The notes under the pieces: generated by a model
Told to the model about the DNA's origin: nothing
Database searches by the model: none
The model's input: only the letters and a program-made list of their open reading frames with translations
DNA from: Burkholderiaceae bacterium
GTDB taxonomy: Bacteria; Pseudomonadota; Gammaproteobacteria; Burkholderiales; Burkholderiaceae_C
Length of the DNA stretch: 39,965 bases
NCBI GenBank assembly: GCA_016790515.1
Contig: JAEUOY010000041.1
Span: forward strand, 1-39,965
Reading direction: 5' to 3'
Program-made: the position numbers and the translations under genes
In this document: positions 17,242-28,975 of the stretch, one piece after another
Position numbering within the stretch: the first letter of the stretch is position 1
Layout of the letters: each line of letters begins with the position of its first letter

Positions 17242-18267
17242 TCACTGCGCGATGGTCTCGGCGCCGATCAGCTCGGCGTAGCCCATCATCGACAGCGGCG
17301 GCGGCAGCTTCAGCTCGCGTGCGGCCGGCATGCGGATCTGGTAGCTGAAGCGCTTGAGCGCCTCGACCGGCAGCGACGAGGCTGGTTGCTTGCCGAACAG
17401 GATGCGCTCGGCCTTGTGCGCGGTGAACTGGCCGACGTTGTAGTAACGGCTGACCAGGCCCGACAGCGCGCCGGCCTGCATCAGCTGCTCGGTCGACGCA
17501 AAGGTCGGCAGCCCCACGGCCATCGCCGCGGGAATGATGATGCCTTCGGCCAGCGTGCCCAGGAAGCTGTCGGGCGGCAGGTACAGCCACTGCGCCCCGG
17601 CGTCCTTGAGTTCGCGCACCAGGTCGGCGGCGCCTTCGGCGCTGGGCTTGCGCTGGGCATCGAGCCGGAACGTGCGCTCGACCGTGTGGAAACCGCGCTC
17701 CTTGCCCAGCTTGCGGATCTCGTCGAGCACCACCACCGAGTTGCGCTCGGTCGGCGTGTACAGCACGCCCAGCGTGTCGAACGGCCGATAGGTGGCGATC
17801 GCGCGGATCTGCGCGTCGGTCGGCACCACGTGGGTGACGCCGGTGATGTTGCGCTTGTGGTTGGCCAGGTCGGGCACGATCTTGGCCTGCACCGGCGCGG
17901 CCACCAGCGTGAACACCGTCGGGATGTCGGTGATGTGCTGGCCGCGCACGACGCCGTCGAACGGCCCGACCACCCCCAGCGTGACCGAGGTGCCCCAGGT
18001 GTAGATCAGGTCGGGCTTGGCGCTGCGGATCTCGTCCAGGATCGCCGGCATCCGGGTCGCGTCGCGGTTGATGTCGCGGTAGGTGATCTCCACCGGCAGC
18101 TTGCGCGAGGTGAAGTACTCCTCGAAGCCCTTCTCCACGTCGGTCATGCCGCGAAAGGTGACCGCGTGGATGCGCAAGGGCTTGTCGGCACGGGCGGCGT
18201 GGCCCAGCACCGGCAGGCTGGCGGCGGCGGCGGCCAGCAATTGCCGGCGGTTGAGGGTCGGGTTCAT
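17242..18267 (-). CDS. Periplasmic substrate-binding protein, ABC_sub_bind family, Tat-type signal
   Basis: This 341-residue protein belongs to the ABC_sub_bind (TrpX-like) family of periplasmic binding proteins. The N-terminus MNPTLNRRQLLAAAAASLPV with later HAARA resembles a twin-arginine signal peptide (NRRQLL, hydrophobic run, AxA cleavage site). The body has IYTWGTSVTLGVVGPFDG, NITGVTHVVPTD and LPTFASTEQLMQAGALSGL, typical of the family. No ABC permease or ATPase gene lies nearby, so it is likely a ligand sensor partner rather than a transporter part. It is the last of three minus-strand genes following the MFS-sensor fusion after 44 bases. The ligand is unknown. Confidence 0.85.
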   Translation of the reverse strand: MNPTLNRRQLLAAAAASLPVLGHAARADKPLRIHAVTFRGMTDVEKGFEEYFTSRKLPVEITYRDINRDATRMPAILDEIRSAKPDLIYTWGTSVTLGVVGPFDGVVRGQHITDIPTVFTLVAAPVQAKIVPDLANHKRNITGVTHVVPTDAQIRAIATYRPFDTLGVLYTPTERNSVVVLDEIRKLGKERGFHTVERTFRLDAQRKPSAEGAADLVRELKDAGAQWLYLPPDSFLGTLAEGIIIPAAMAVGLPTFASTEQLMQAGALSGLVSRYYNVGQFTAHKAERILFGKQPASSLPVEALKRFSYQIRMPAARELKLPPPLSMMGYAELIGAETIAQ

Positions 18268-18311
18268 CGTGGTCGTGCTTTCGATTGGAGTGGGGGACGC
18301 TGCAGAGGTGA

Positions 18312-20411
18312 TCAGGCCGGGGCCAGCGCCGGCTGTGTGCTGCGCCGCGTGGCCAGCAGGAAGGCGATGCCGCAGACCGCCACCAGGCCGCCGAGGGCGA
18401 CGAAGCTCAGGCGGTAGTCCAGCCAGCGCAGCAGCACGGCGGCCAGCAGCGGGCCCATCGCGTTGCCCAGCCGCTCGAGCAGGCGGTACACGCCGTAGAC
18501 CGTGCCCTCGCCCAGGCGCTCGATCTCGGGGCCGCAGTGCTCGCTGACCAGCGCGCTCTGTGCCGAGATCGACATCGACTGGCCCAGGCCGACCAGCACC
18601 ACCGCCAGGAACATCCAGCCGACCCCGGCGCCGGCCAGCATCAGCACGCCGCCCAGGCCCGAGACCACCAGGCCACCGCCGACCAGCCAGTGCATGCGCT
18701 CGGTGCTGGTGGCCCAGCCGGCGGTCAGCGGGGCCAGCACGACCATCGCCACCGCGTAGGTCATCAGCACGCGGCCGGCCATCGACTGGGTGTCGCCGAT
18801 CGCGCTGACGTACAGCGGCATCAGGTAGAAGCACAGGCCGGTCAGCAGGATCTTCGCCGGCATCGCCGCCAGCCCGGTGACGGCCATGAAGCGGCCGTTG
18901 CCGACCAGCGCGACGATCTCCGACAGCCGCGGCAGGCGCGCCGCGACGCGGCCGCCCCCCGCGCTGGCGGCGGGCAGCTGGCGGATCGCCAGGATCGAAC
19001 CGGCCGCCAGCAGCGCGGCGATCGCGAAGGTCGGGCGCACGCCGATGTTGTCGGCCAGGATGCCGCCGATCGACGGGCCGCACACGGTGGCGGCCATGAT
19101 CGCGCCAACGAACAGCGCGAAGCTGCGCGCCCGGGTGGCCGGTGTCGCATGGTCGAGCACGAAGGCCTGCCCGGCGACGAAGACCATCGCATAGCCCACC
19201 GCGCACAGCGAGCGCCACAGCAGCAGGTCCAGCACGTTGTGGGCCAGCGCGGTGGCCACGAAACCGACGGCGGCCACCGCGGCGCCGGTCAGCATCGTGC
19301 GGCGGTGGCCGACACGCTCGCACCACACGCCGATGATCGGCTGGCCCAGTGCGACGATGAACATGAACAGCGCGATCGGCAGCCCGACCACCAGCTCGGG
19401 CGTCAGCCAGGGCAGCGGCACCTGCAGTTCCTTGACATAGCCGGGCAGGAACGAACGGGTCAGCTCCTCGGCCAGGATGAACACGAACAGCGGCGTTCGC
19501 ACCTTGGCCAGCTCGGTCTCGTTGCCGCGGGCGGCCGCGGGCTCGGCGCCGAAGCGGAAGCGCTGGGCCAGGCGCACCAGCCCCGCCTGGGCGGCGGTCT
19601 GGCCCGGCGGGCGCTCGTGGGCCGGCAGGCGGCGGCCGTTCTCGACCTCGCGGGCCAGGACCTCGAAATGGGCGTTGACGCGGGCCAGCGCTGCCTCCAG
19701 GTGGCCGACCAGGCCGCCGAAGGCCAGGTCGCCGCGCGGCCGGCTGCGCGCGGTGAAGTCACCGCCGGCGCCACGGTCGAAGACATCGCCCAGCGCGCGC
19801 AGCCCGGCGTCGAGCTTGGCGCCGGCCATGTAGTGCAGCAGCTCCAGCGTGAAGAACAGCGACACCACCAGCACCACCAGCACGTCGTACAGCATGTCCA
19901 GCACGATCGCGTCGACGAAGCTCACGTCGATGCCGATGTGCAGGATGCCCAACGGCCGGGTGCCGGCGGCGATCGGCAGCGACACCACGTACTGGTTGCC
20001 CACCCGCACCGCCGGCGACACCGCGTCGGGCGTCTTCAGCAGCGCCAGCACCGCGGGGCTGCGCAGGTAGGACTCGGCGCCGGAGGGCGCGCTGAAGCGC
20101 TGGTGCAGTGCCTTGCCCTGGGCATCGGTCAGCGCGATGTAGGAGACCTCGGGCATCTCCTTGCGCACCTCGTCGAAGCGCTGCTCGACCCCGGTGAGTT
20201 CGCCGAACGCCACGCCGGCCGCCTCGGCCCTGATCACCAGCGCGCGCACCGACGCACCGGCGCTGGCCACCTTCTTGGCCATCTCGGGTGCCAGCGCGGC
20301 CTCGAAGGCGCGGTGCGACATCGCCGCATTGGCCACCAGCGCCAGCAGCACCACCAGCGTCAGCACGCCGGCCAGGCGCAGGTAGACCCCGCGCAGGTAT
20401 CCGTTGTTCAT
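18312..20411 (-). CDS. Periplasmic sensor plus HAMP-like segment fused to an MFS transporter
   Basis: This 699-residue protein combines two modules. Residues 1-220 look like a chemoreceptor-type input: a helix at about 8-30, a periplasmic single-cache-like domain at 31-165 (SYIALTDAQGKALHQRF, then GNQYVVSLPIAAGTRPLGILHIGID), a helix at about 168-195, and a HAMP-like segment after it. Residues 305-690 form a 12-helix major facilitator with the loop-2/3 motif GVWCERVGHRRTM. The start is the ATG at 20411, which overlaps the stop of the upstream sensor gene (TGATG) and has a GAGGGGC purine stretch upstream. The frame is open back to 21206 and that part is a shadow. The fusion suggests transport controlled by a periplasmic signal, or a transporter acting as a sensor. 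Its substrate is unknown. Confidence 0.85.
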   Translation of the reverse strand: MNNGYLRGVYLRLAGVLTLVVLLALVANAAMSHRAFEAALAPEMAKKVASAGASVRALVIRAEAAGVAFGELTGVEQRFDEVRKEMPEVSYIALTDAQGKALHQRFSAPSGAESYLRSPAVLALLKTPDAVSPAVRVGNQYVVSLPIAAGTRPLGILHIGIDVSFVDAIVLDMLYDVLVVLVVSLFFTLELLHYMAGAKLDAGLRALGDVFDRGAGGDFTARSRPRGDLAFGGLVGHLEAALARVNAHFEVLAREVENGRRLPAHERPPGQTAAQAGLVRLAQRFRFGAEPAAARGNETELAKVRTPLFVFILAEELTRSFLPGYVKELQVPLPWLTPELVVGLPIALFMFIVALGQPIIGVWCERVGHRRTMLTGAAVAAVGFVATALAHNVLDLLLWRSLCAVGYAMVFVAGQAFVLDHATPATRARSFALFVGAIMAATVCGPSIGGILADNIGVRPTFAIAALLAAGSILAIRQLPAASAGGGRVAARLPRLSEIVALVGNGRFMAVTGLAAMPAKILLTGLCFYLMPLYVSAIGDTQSMAGRVLMTYAVAMVVLAPLTAGWATSTERMHWLVGGGLVVSGLGGVLMLAGAGVGWMFLAVVLVGLGQSMSISAQSALVSEHCGPEIERLGEGTVYGVYRLLERLGNAMGPLLAAVLLRWLDYRLSFVALGGLVAVCGIAFLLATRRSTQPALAPA

Positions 20412-21181
20412 CACTTTGCCCCTCGGTGCTGTGCACGCAGATCGGTGACCTGGCTGTCGGCCAGCCGCACCGTCTCGACGAACTGGCGCAGCGCCGGGCC
20501 GAACGGCCCGCGCGCGGTGCTGGCCAGGCTGCCGGTGACGCCGCCGACCCGCAGCGCCTGCTCGGCCGCGCTGACGTCGCGGTCGAGCCGGCTCATCACC
20601 CGCAGCAGCGCCAGCGACGACAGGCCGGCCGACAGCACGAACATCAGCGCCGTGCCCAGCGCCAGCTGGCGGCCGACGTTGTGGATCGAGTCCTGCACGC
20701 GCTCGTTCGAGTAACGCAGCACCGCGTGGCCGACGGTGAGGCCGAAGTTGTTCTCGATCGACATCCCGGCGGCCGATTCGTCGTCGTGCTCGGTGAACCA
20801 GCCCTCCTCGCTGCTGGCCGCCGCCTTGCGCGCCGTCTCGATCCAGTGCACGGGCACCGGGCGCGACATGCGCAGGCTGTCGGTGCTGTAGAGCATGCGG
20901 CCCTCGGGGTCGAAGATGTCGATGCTCAGGATCAGGTCGTCGGTGGCGCGCTCGCGCTGCAGGGTGCCCGGCAGCGTGACGATGTCGGCGAACTGCAGCC
21001 CCAGCGACAGCGAGGACTGGATGCTGTTCTCGATCGAGCGGCCGGTCACCAGCAGCCGCTCCTTGACGATGCTGGTGGCGGTGCTGCGGTACTTGAAATA
21101 GTTCAGCAGGCCGGCCATGCCGACCGCGAAACCGCAGACGATCACCGCCACGCCGACCATGCGGCGCTTCGTCGATTCCAT
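20411..21181 (-). CDS. Two-helix periplasmic sensor protein without output domain
   Basis: This 256-residue protein has a helix at about residues 8-28, a periplasmic cache-like domain (LILSIDIFDPEGRMLYSTDSLRM, then WFTEHDDESAAGMSIENNFGLTVG) and a second helix near 185-205 (LGTALMFVLSAGLSSLALL), followed by a short cytoplasmic tail without kinase, GGDEF or methyl-accepting domains. The start at 21181 has a good AGGAG site (GAGGAGTGAATCCCATG). The stop overlaps the next gene's start by one base, so the two membrane proteins are translationally coupled and probably form a complex. The function is not known. Confidence 0.8.
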   Translation of the reverse strand: MESTKRRMVGVAVIVCGFAVGMAGLLNYFKYRSTATSIVKERLLVTGRSIENSIQSSLSLGLQFADIVTLPGTLQRERATDDLILSIDIFDPEGRMLYSTDSLRMSRPVPVHWIETARKAAASSEEGWFTEHDDESAAGMSIENNFGLTVGHAVLRYSNERVQDSIHNVGRQLALGTALMFVLSAGLSSLALLRVMSRLDRDVSAAEQALRVGGVTGSLASTARGPFGPALRQFVETVRLADSQVTDLRAQHRGAK

Positions 21182-21440
21182 GGGATTCACTCCTCGAACC
21201 CGGCAACAGGCCCGGTCCTGGGACTTGTTATCGGGCGCCATCGGCGCAGCTTGAGCCCCGGCCGGACGTTCGACCGCGTCGGCAGCGGCCAAAAAGTTCC
21301 TCAACTGGGTCCGCTGCGTTGCCGATAGCCCGATGGAACGCCCGGGCTGCCGCCAGGCGACGCAACGACGGGGCAGCCGACACCTGGACGCGCCCGCCGG
21401 CATCGGCGGCACGACCCGCCACAAGGCCGAAAGGAGAGGA

Positions 21441-21521
21441 ATGAACGAGTCGACTGTCTGCACGACCGCTGGGCGTGCAAGTTCGCTGCTGACGACCGTC
21501 GCCGGAGGGCCGGCGCGATGA
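21441..21521 (+). CDS. Leader ORF of 26 codons coupled to the hydrolase gene
   Basis: An ATG at 21441 is preceded immediately by AAGGAGAGGA, the best ribosome-binding site in this region. It opens a 26-codon frame (MNESTVCTTAGRASSLLTTV plus six) whose TGA overlaps the ATG of the alpha/beta hydrolase as ATGA. It could be a leader peptide that couples translation, or simply the true ribosome entry point for the operon. The rest of the 336-base divergent spacer (21182-21517) shows no other gene. Confidence 0.5.
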   Translation: MNESTVCTTAGRASSLLTTVAGGPAR

Positions 21522-22669
21522 AGTCGCCCCTGGCCGTCGTCCCGCGCGACGACTTCGCCGGCGACACCGTGCCCGGCGAGCTGGTCGACATCGCCTGGGA
21601 ACCGCCGCTGCGCGGCCCGCGCCGGCCGCTGACCACCTGGCGCGACTACATGGCCCAGGCCAGCCGCATCGTCGGCCGTTTCCACGGCCAGTTCGCGCTG
21701 CAGCGCTTCGACTACGAGCACCCGGTGCGGCTGCAGTCGGGCACGCCGCTGCGCATGAAGAAGCCCTACACGGTCAGCGTGGCCTACACCGAATGGGGCC
21801 CGGCCGACGCGCCGGTGCTGGTGTGCTGCGGCGGCGTGGCCAACGTGGCGATGCGCTTCAGCTACCTGGCCTCCGACCTGAGTGACCGCTTTCGCGTGAT
21901 CTGCATGGACTGGCTGGGCCGCGGCCGCTCGGGCTGGCTGGCGGCCGAGGGTGACTATTCGCTGGCCACCTACGCCGAACAGCTGCGCCAGATGATCTTG
22001 CACCTGGGCCGCAGGCCGGTCACGGTGCTCGGCTCGTCGATGGGCGGCAGCGCCGCGATCGAGCTGCTGGCGCGCCACCCGAAGATGATCGACCGGCTGA
22101 TCCTGAACGACGTCGGCCCGCACATCCCGGCGCGGCGCCGCAAGCGCCGTGCCGACACGATCGCGCGGCACTACGTGTTCCGCGAACCGTCGGACCTGCT
22201 GCGCAAGATCGGCGCGTCGCAGAAGAACGACGGCCCGGTCGGCGACGACATCCGCTTCAACCTGACCTTCCACCAGACCCGCTGGTGCGACGAGGAGGGC
22301 GGGCGCATCTACCGCCACGACGTTCGCGCGATGCAGGCCTACCGCCGCGACGCGCAGCGCAGCCTGCTGCAGTGGGCGCAATGGCAGCATGTGAACTGCC
22401 CGATGCTGCTGATCCACGGCCTGCAGTCCGATGCGCTGTTCGAGCCGACGATCCGCCGCATGATGCGCGGCAAGCCGGTGTCGCTGATGCGCATCCCCGA
22501 CACCGGGCACGCCCCGCTGCTGGCCGACCGCAACCACATCTGGTTCATCCGCCAGTGGCTGACCGGCGAGCAATGCCCCGACGGCGAATGGTCGGTGCTG
22601 CATGCGCCGGCGCGCGACCCGTATCCCGGCAACCCGATCCCGTTCGCACCGGCCAGCGCGCTGCGCTGA
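21518..22669 (+). CDS. Alpha/beta hydrolase
   Basis: This cytoplasmic protein of 383 residues is an alpha/beta hydrolase. The nucleophile elbow GSSMGG puts the serine at 174, the likely acid is Asp305 (LQSDALFEP) and the histidine His331 (DTGHAPLL). The oxyanion region is likely CCGGVANV near residues 105-112, in place of the common HGxxG. An N-terminal extension of about 70 residues precedes the core. No signal peptide is seen. It opens the operon with the phosphatase-like protein, hybrid kinase and GGDEF-EAL regulator, and its start overlaps the 26-codon leader. The substrate (ester, lactone or other) is unknown; the context suggests it processes the signal sensed by the system. Confidence 0.85.
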   Translation: MKSPLAVVPRDDFAGDTVPGELVDIAWEPPLRGPRRPLTTWRDYMAQASRIVGRFHGQFALQRFDYEHPVRLQSGTPLRMKKPYTVSVAYTEWGPADAPVLVCCGGVANVAMRFSYLASDLSDRFRVICMDWLGRGRSGWLAAEGDYSLATYAEQLRQMILHLGRRPVTVLGSSMGGSAAIELLARHPKMIDRLILNDVGPHIPARRRKRRADTIARHYVFREPSDLLRKIGASQKNDGPVGDDIRFNLTFHQTRWCDEEGGRIYRHDVRAMQAYRRDAQRSLLQWAQWQHVNCPMLLIHGLQSDALFEPTIRRMMRGKPVSLMRIPDTGHAPLLADRNHIWFIRQWLTGEQCPDGEWSVLHAPARDPYPGNPIPFAPASALR

Positions 22670-22685
22670 TGCGAGCCCCGCGAAG

Positions 22686-23272
22686 ATGTTCGAGCCCTTT
22701 CCCCGCGGCACCGTGCTGCATTTCGTCCGTCACGGTGCCACTGCGGCCAACCTGGTCGGGCTGCGCTGCGGCGGCGACCTCGACCTGCCGCTGACCGACA
22801 TCGGCCGCCGCCAGGCCCATAGCGTGGGCCAGGCGCTGCGCGCGGCGAACCCGCCGATCGTGCGGATCGTCACCAGCAACCTGCAGCGCACCCGCGACAC
22901 CGCGGCGATCATCGCGCTGGAGCTGGGCGCCGCCGCCGCGCCGCCGGAGCTGGTGATCGAGCCCGGTTTCGCCGAGCGCCATCTCGGCGACTGGAACCTG
23001 GCGCCGACCGCCGACACCGAGATCGCGCTGCGATCGGGCCTGGCGCCGCCCGGCGGCGAGGCCGCCGACGTGTTCCACGCCCGCATCGTCGCCGCGCTCG
23101 AGCGCATCCGCCCGCTGCTGGCGCAGCCGCTGCTGCTGGTGGGCAGCAAGGGCGTGGCCCGGGTGCTGGGCGAGTTGAGCGGCCTGCCCGGCCGGCTGGC
23201 GCTGGACAACGGCGTGCTGTGCCGTTTCGAGCTGGGACCGCGTTTCGAAGAACTGGCTGACCTGGAGACCTC

Positions 23273-23276
<4 letters not shown>
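22686..23276 (+). CDS. Histidine-phosphatase-family protein with altered second histidine
   Basis: This 196-residue protein has the phosphoglycerate-mutase-like fold: FVRHGAT with His16, [22 protein letters not shown] and the acidic [11 protein letters not shown]. In active family members a second catalytic histidine lies in a late VSHGG-like segment; here the equivalent reads [10 protein letters not shown] with Lys155. The protein may therefore be inactive or bind phospho-ligands only. The ATG at 22686 follows the hydrolase stop by 16 bases, while the open frame begins earlier at 22602. Its stop overlaps the kinase start (ATGA), so its amount is tied to the kinase. A role such as a phospho-histidine regulator of the relay is speculation. 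Confidence 0.8.
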
Positions 23277-26278
<3,002 letters not shown>

Positions 26279-26327
26279 GCCCCGCACGAGCGCCCGAAGG
26301 GGCGAATTCCCTCCTCGAGGGACAGGC

Positions 26328-26414
26328 GCGCAGCGCCAAGGGTGCGCCAGTGAGCACGCCGGGCCGCGCCCAGGCGCCAATCCCGGAGCACGCAATACGG
26401 AGGGTTGTCCCATG
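26328..26414 (+). repeat. Dispersed repeat copy A, carrying RBS and start codon
   Basis: The 87 bases ending at the ATG of the GGDEF-EAL regulator match the 87 bases ending at the GTG of tupC (minus strand, 37913-37999). Over the last 65 bases I count 53 identical without gaps. Shared blocks include CGCCGGGCC, AATCCCGGAGC and CGGAGGGT. The last block acts as the ribosome-binding site, 10 bases before the start. Just upstream are hairpins TCCCTC-CTC-GAGGGA (26308-26322) and GGCGC-GCA-GCGCC (26325-26337). Confidence 0.75.
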
Positions 26415-28655
26415 AGTGCCCGCCCAGCCTTCGCCCTCGGCGACGCGGCGCAGCCGGCCCCCGTTGCGGAGTCGGTGCTGACGCGCGCCCGCATCCTGGT
26501 GGTCGACGACGACGCCGGCGCCCGGCGCCTGACCCGCGCGACGCTGAACAAGTCCGGCTTCACGGTGATCGAGGCCGCCAACGGCCAGCTGGCGCTGGAC
26601 GCCATGATGCAGGCGCTGCCCGACCTGGTGCTGATGGACGTCAGCATGCCGGTGATGGACGGCTTCACCGCCTGCGAGACGCTGCGCCGGCTGCCCGGGG
26701 GCAGCCGCATCCCGGTGGCGATGATCACCGGCCTGGACGACACGCCGTCGATCGACCGCGCCTTCGAGGTCGGCGCCACCGACTTCATCACCAAGCCGAT
26801 CAACTGGTCGGTGCTGCCGCACCGCGTCCGTTACATGCTGCGTGCCAGCAGCGCGATCCACAACCTGGAACAGAACGAGCGCCGGTTGTCCAACGCCCAG
26901 CGCATCGGCGAGATGGGCGACTGGGAATGGCGGGTCGACCAGGGCTTCATCGCGCCGTCGGCGCAGGCCTGGCGCCTGTTCGGCCACGCCGAGGCGGACG
27001 TCGCGGCGGCGGCCGCCCCGCCGCAGTTCTTCGCCACGGTGCATCCCGACGACCGCGACCGCCTGCATCGGGCCTGCGAACAGGCCGTGGCCAACGGCGA
27101 GGGCTTCGCGATCGACCACCGGATCCTGCTCGCCGACGGCACGGTGCGCCACATGCAGCAGCAGGTGGAGGTGATCGAACGCGATCCGGTGGGCCGGGCG
27201 CTGCGCCTGGCCGGCGCGGTGCACGACATCACCCGGCGCAAGGACGCCGAGGAGCAGATCCGCCGGCTGGCCTACTACGATCCGCTGACCGATCTGCCCA
27301 ACCGGCTGCTGTTCACCGAACAGCTGGGCCTGGCGCTGGCCCAGGCCGAACGCCACCAGCGCCAGCTGGCGGTGATGTTCGTCGACCTGGACAACTTCAA
27401 GCGCGTCAACGACACGCTGGGCCACAAGGCCGGCGACGAGCTGCTGCGGGTGACCAGCGCCCGGCTGGCAGCCGTGCTGCGCCGCAACGACGCGCTGGCG
27501 CGCAGCAGCGAGCCGCATGGCCACAGCATCGCCCGGCTGGGCGGCGACGAGTTCATCGTCCTGCTGACCGACCTGCAGCGCAGCGAGGACGCCGCCAACG
27601 TCGCGCAGCGGTTGGTCGACACGCTGGCCGAGCCGGTGTTCGTGCAGGGCACCGAGATCTACGTCGGCGGCAGCCTGGGCGTGGCGATGTACCCGGCCGA
27701 CGGCAGCGACATCGACACGCTGATGATGAATGCCGACACCGCGATGTACCGCGCCAAGGAGGCCGGGCGCAGCGGCTTCCAGCTCTACGACCGCTCGATG
27801 AACGCGCGCGCGCTGGACCGGCTGCACATGGAGACCCAGCTGCGCCGCGCGCTCGAGCGCAACGAGTTCGTGCTGCACTACCAGCCGCGCATCGACGTGC
27901 TGTCGGGCCGCATCGTCGGCGCCGAGGCGCTGATCCGCTGGCAGCACCCGGAGCGCGGCCTGCTGATGCCGGGCGACTTCATCACGCTGGTGGAGGACGC
28001 CGGGCTGGTGATCCCGATCGGCGAATGGGTCATCGGCGAGGCCTGCCGGCAGAACGCGGCCTGGTGCGCCGACGGCCTGCCGCTGGTGCCGGTGGCGGTG
28101 AACCTGGCCTCGACCCATCTGCGCGAGCGCGGCCTGCCGTCGTTGGTGGCCCGGACCCTGGCCCGGCACCAGCTGCCGGCCAGCGGCCTGGAGATCGAGG
28201 TCACCGAATCGATCCTGCTGGCAGAGCCCGAACTGAGCATCCGCATCGCGCAGGAGCTGGCGACGATGGGGGTGCAGCTGTCGATCGACGACTTCGGCAC
28301 CGGCTACTCGTCGATGAGCTACCTGAAGCGGTTGCCGATCTCGGCGCTGAAGATCGACCGTTCGTTCGTGCGCGACCTCGAGACCGACCCCGACGACGAG
28401 GCCATCATCAGCGCGATCATCGCGCTGGCGCACAGCCTGAAGCTCAAGGTGGTGGCCGAAGGCGTCGAGACCCAGGCCCAGCTGGCCTTCCTGCAGGCCC
28501 ACCACTGCGACGAGTACCAGGGCTTCCTGACCAGCCGCGCGATCACCCCCGATGCCTTCGCGCGGCTGCATCGGCAGGCCGGTGCCGCCGGCGCCCCGGG
28601 CAGCGCAGCGGCATCGGGTACAACCGGGCCATGCCCGACGACGACCAGATCCTGA
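26412..28655 (+). CDS. REC-PAS-GGDEF-EAL response regulator
   Basis: This 747-residue cytoplasmic protein is a two-component response regulator for cyclic-di-GMP. The receiver (residues about 30-145) has VVDDDAG and the acceptor Asp76 ([11 protein letters not shown]). A PAS-like domain covers about 160-280 and ends with a typical [20 protein letters not shown] linker. The cyclase domain carries an intact GGDEF at 377-381, and I see no RxxD inhibitory site before it. The phosphodiesterase domain has EAL at 505-507. Both activities look preserved. Copy A of the dispersed repeat supplies the ribosome-binding site. It is the probable target of the preceding hybrid kinase. Its end overlaps the next small gene. 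Confidence 0.95.
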   Translation: MSARPAFALGDAAQPAPVAESVLTRARILVVDDDAGARRLTRATLNKSGFTVIEAANGQLALDAMMQALPDLVLMDVSMPVMDGFTACETLRRLPGGSRIPVAMITGLDDTPSIDRAFEVGATDFITKPINWSVLPHRVRYMLRASSAIHNLEQNERRLSNAQRIGEMGDWEWRVDQGFIAPSAQAWRLFGHAEADVAAAAAPPQFFATVHPDDRDRLHRACEQAVANGEGFAIDHRILLADGTVRHMQQQVEVIERDPVGRALRLAGAVHDITRRKDAEEQIRRLAYYDPLTDLPNRLLFTEQLGLALAQAERHQRQLAVMFVDLDNFKRVNDTLGHKAGDELLRVTSARLAAVLRRNDALARSSEPHGHSIARLGGDEFIVLLTDLQRSEDAANVAQRLVDTLAEPVFVQGTEIYVGGSLGVAMYPADGSDIDTLMMNADTAMYRAKEAGRSGFQLYDRSMNARALDRLHMETQLRRALERNEFVLHYQPRIDVLSGRIVGAEALIRWQHPERGLLMPGDFITLVEDAGLVIPIGEWVIGEACRQNAAWCADGLPLVPVAVNLASTHLRERGLPSLVARTLARHQLPASGLEIEVTESILLAEPELSIRIAQELATMGVQLSIDDFGTGYSSMSYLKRLPISALKIDRSFVRDLETDPDDEAIISAIIALAHSLKLKVVAEGVETQAQLAFLQAHHCDEYQGFLTSRAITPDAFARLHRQAGAAGAPGSAAASGTTGPCPTTTRS

Positions 28656-28975
28656 TCCCGCCCTCGTTCGAGGCCGTCTACCGCGATGCGCGCGGCCGGC
28701 TGGGCGTGCCGCGCGACGAATTCCGTGCGCGGTATGAACTGTGCGAGGACATGGCGCAGATGCTGGTCGAGCGCTGCCAGGCGGTGCACCACGACCAGGG
28801 CGTCGACGAGGGCGAGATCCTGGCGCGCACGCTGGCCGGGCTGGCCAGCGCCGGATCGGGATTCAGCGCCGCCGAGGCGAGCTGGGTGGTGACGCGGCTG
28901 GCCGAGTTGCTGGGCTGGTCCTGGGCAGGACTGGCGGACGCGATCGCCATCGGGTGCGGCCGGCCCCGCCACTAA
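28631..28975 (+). CDS. Small conserved hypothetical protein, 114 residues
   Basis: This soluble, mostly helical protein has 114 residues from the ATG at 28631, which lies 25 bases inside the end of the GGDEF-EAL gene. Segments such as [31 protein letters not shown] and ASWVVTRLAELLGWSW recall small proteobacterial proteins sometimes labelled as chaperone-type ATPases, but no nucleotide-binding motif is visible. I cannot give it a function. Its TAA overlaps head-on with the TAG of the minus-strand endonuclease gene (28972-28975). Confidence 0.7.
   Translation: MPDDDQILIPPSFEAVYRDARGRLGVPRDEFRARYELCEDMAQMLVERCQAVHHDQGVDEGEILARTLAGLASAGSGFSAAEASWVVTRLAELLGWSWAGLADAIAIGCGRPRH

Noticed and set aside
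18312-21206. One 964-codon protein reading through both minus-strand sensor genes
   Set aside because: The first 265 codons of that frame are out of phase with the real two-helix sensor gene, which has its own ribosome-binding site and overlapping stop at 20411.
26328-26414. Reading the repeat as the coding end of the kinase gene
   Set aside because: The kinase stops at 26278, the repeat lies wholly after it, and the matching copy near tupC is also at a gene junction.
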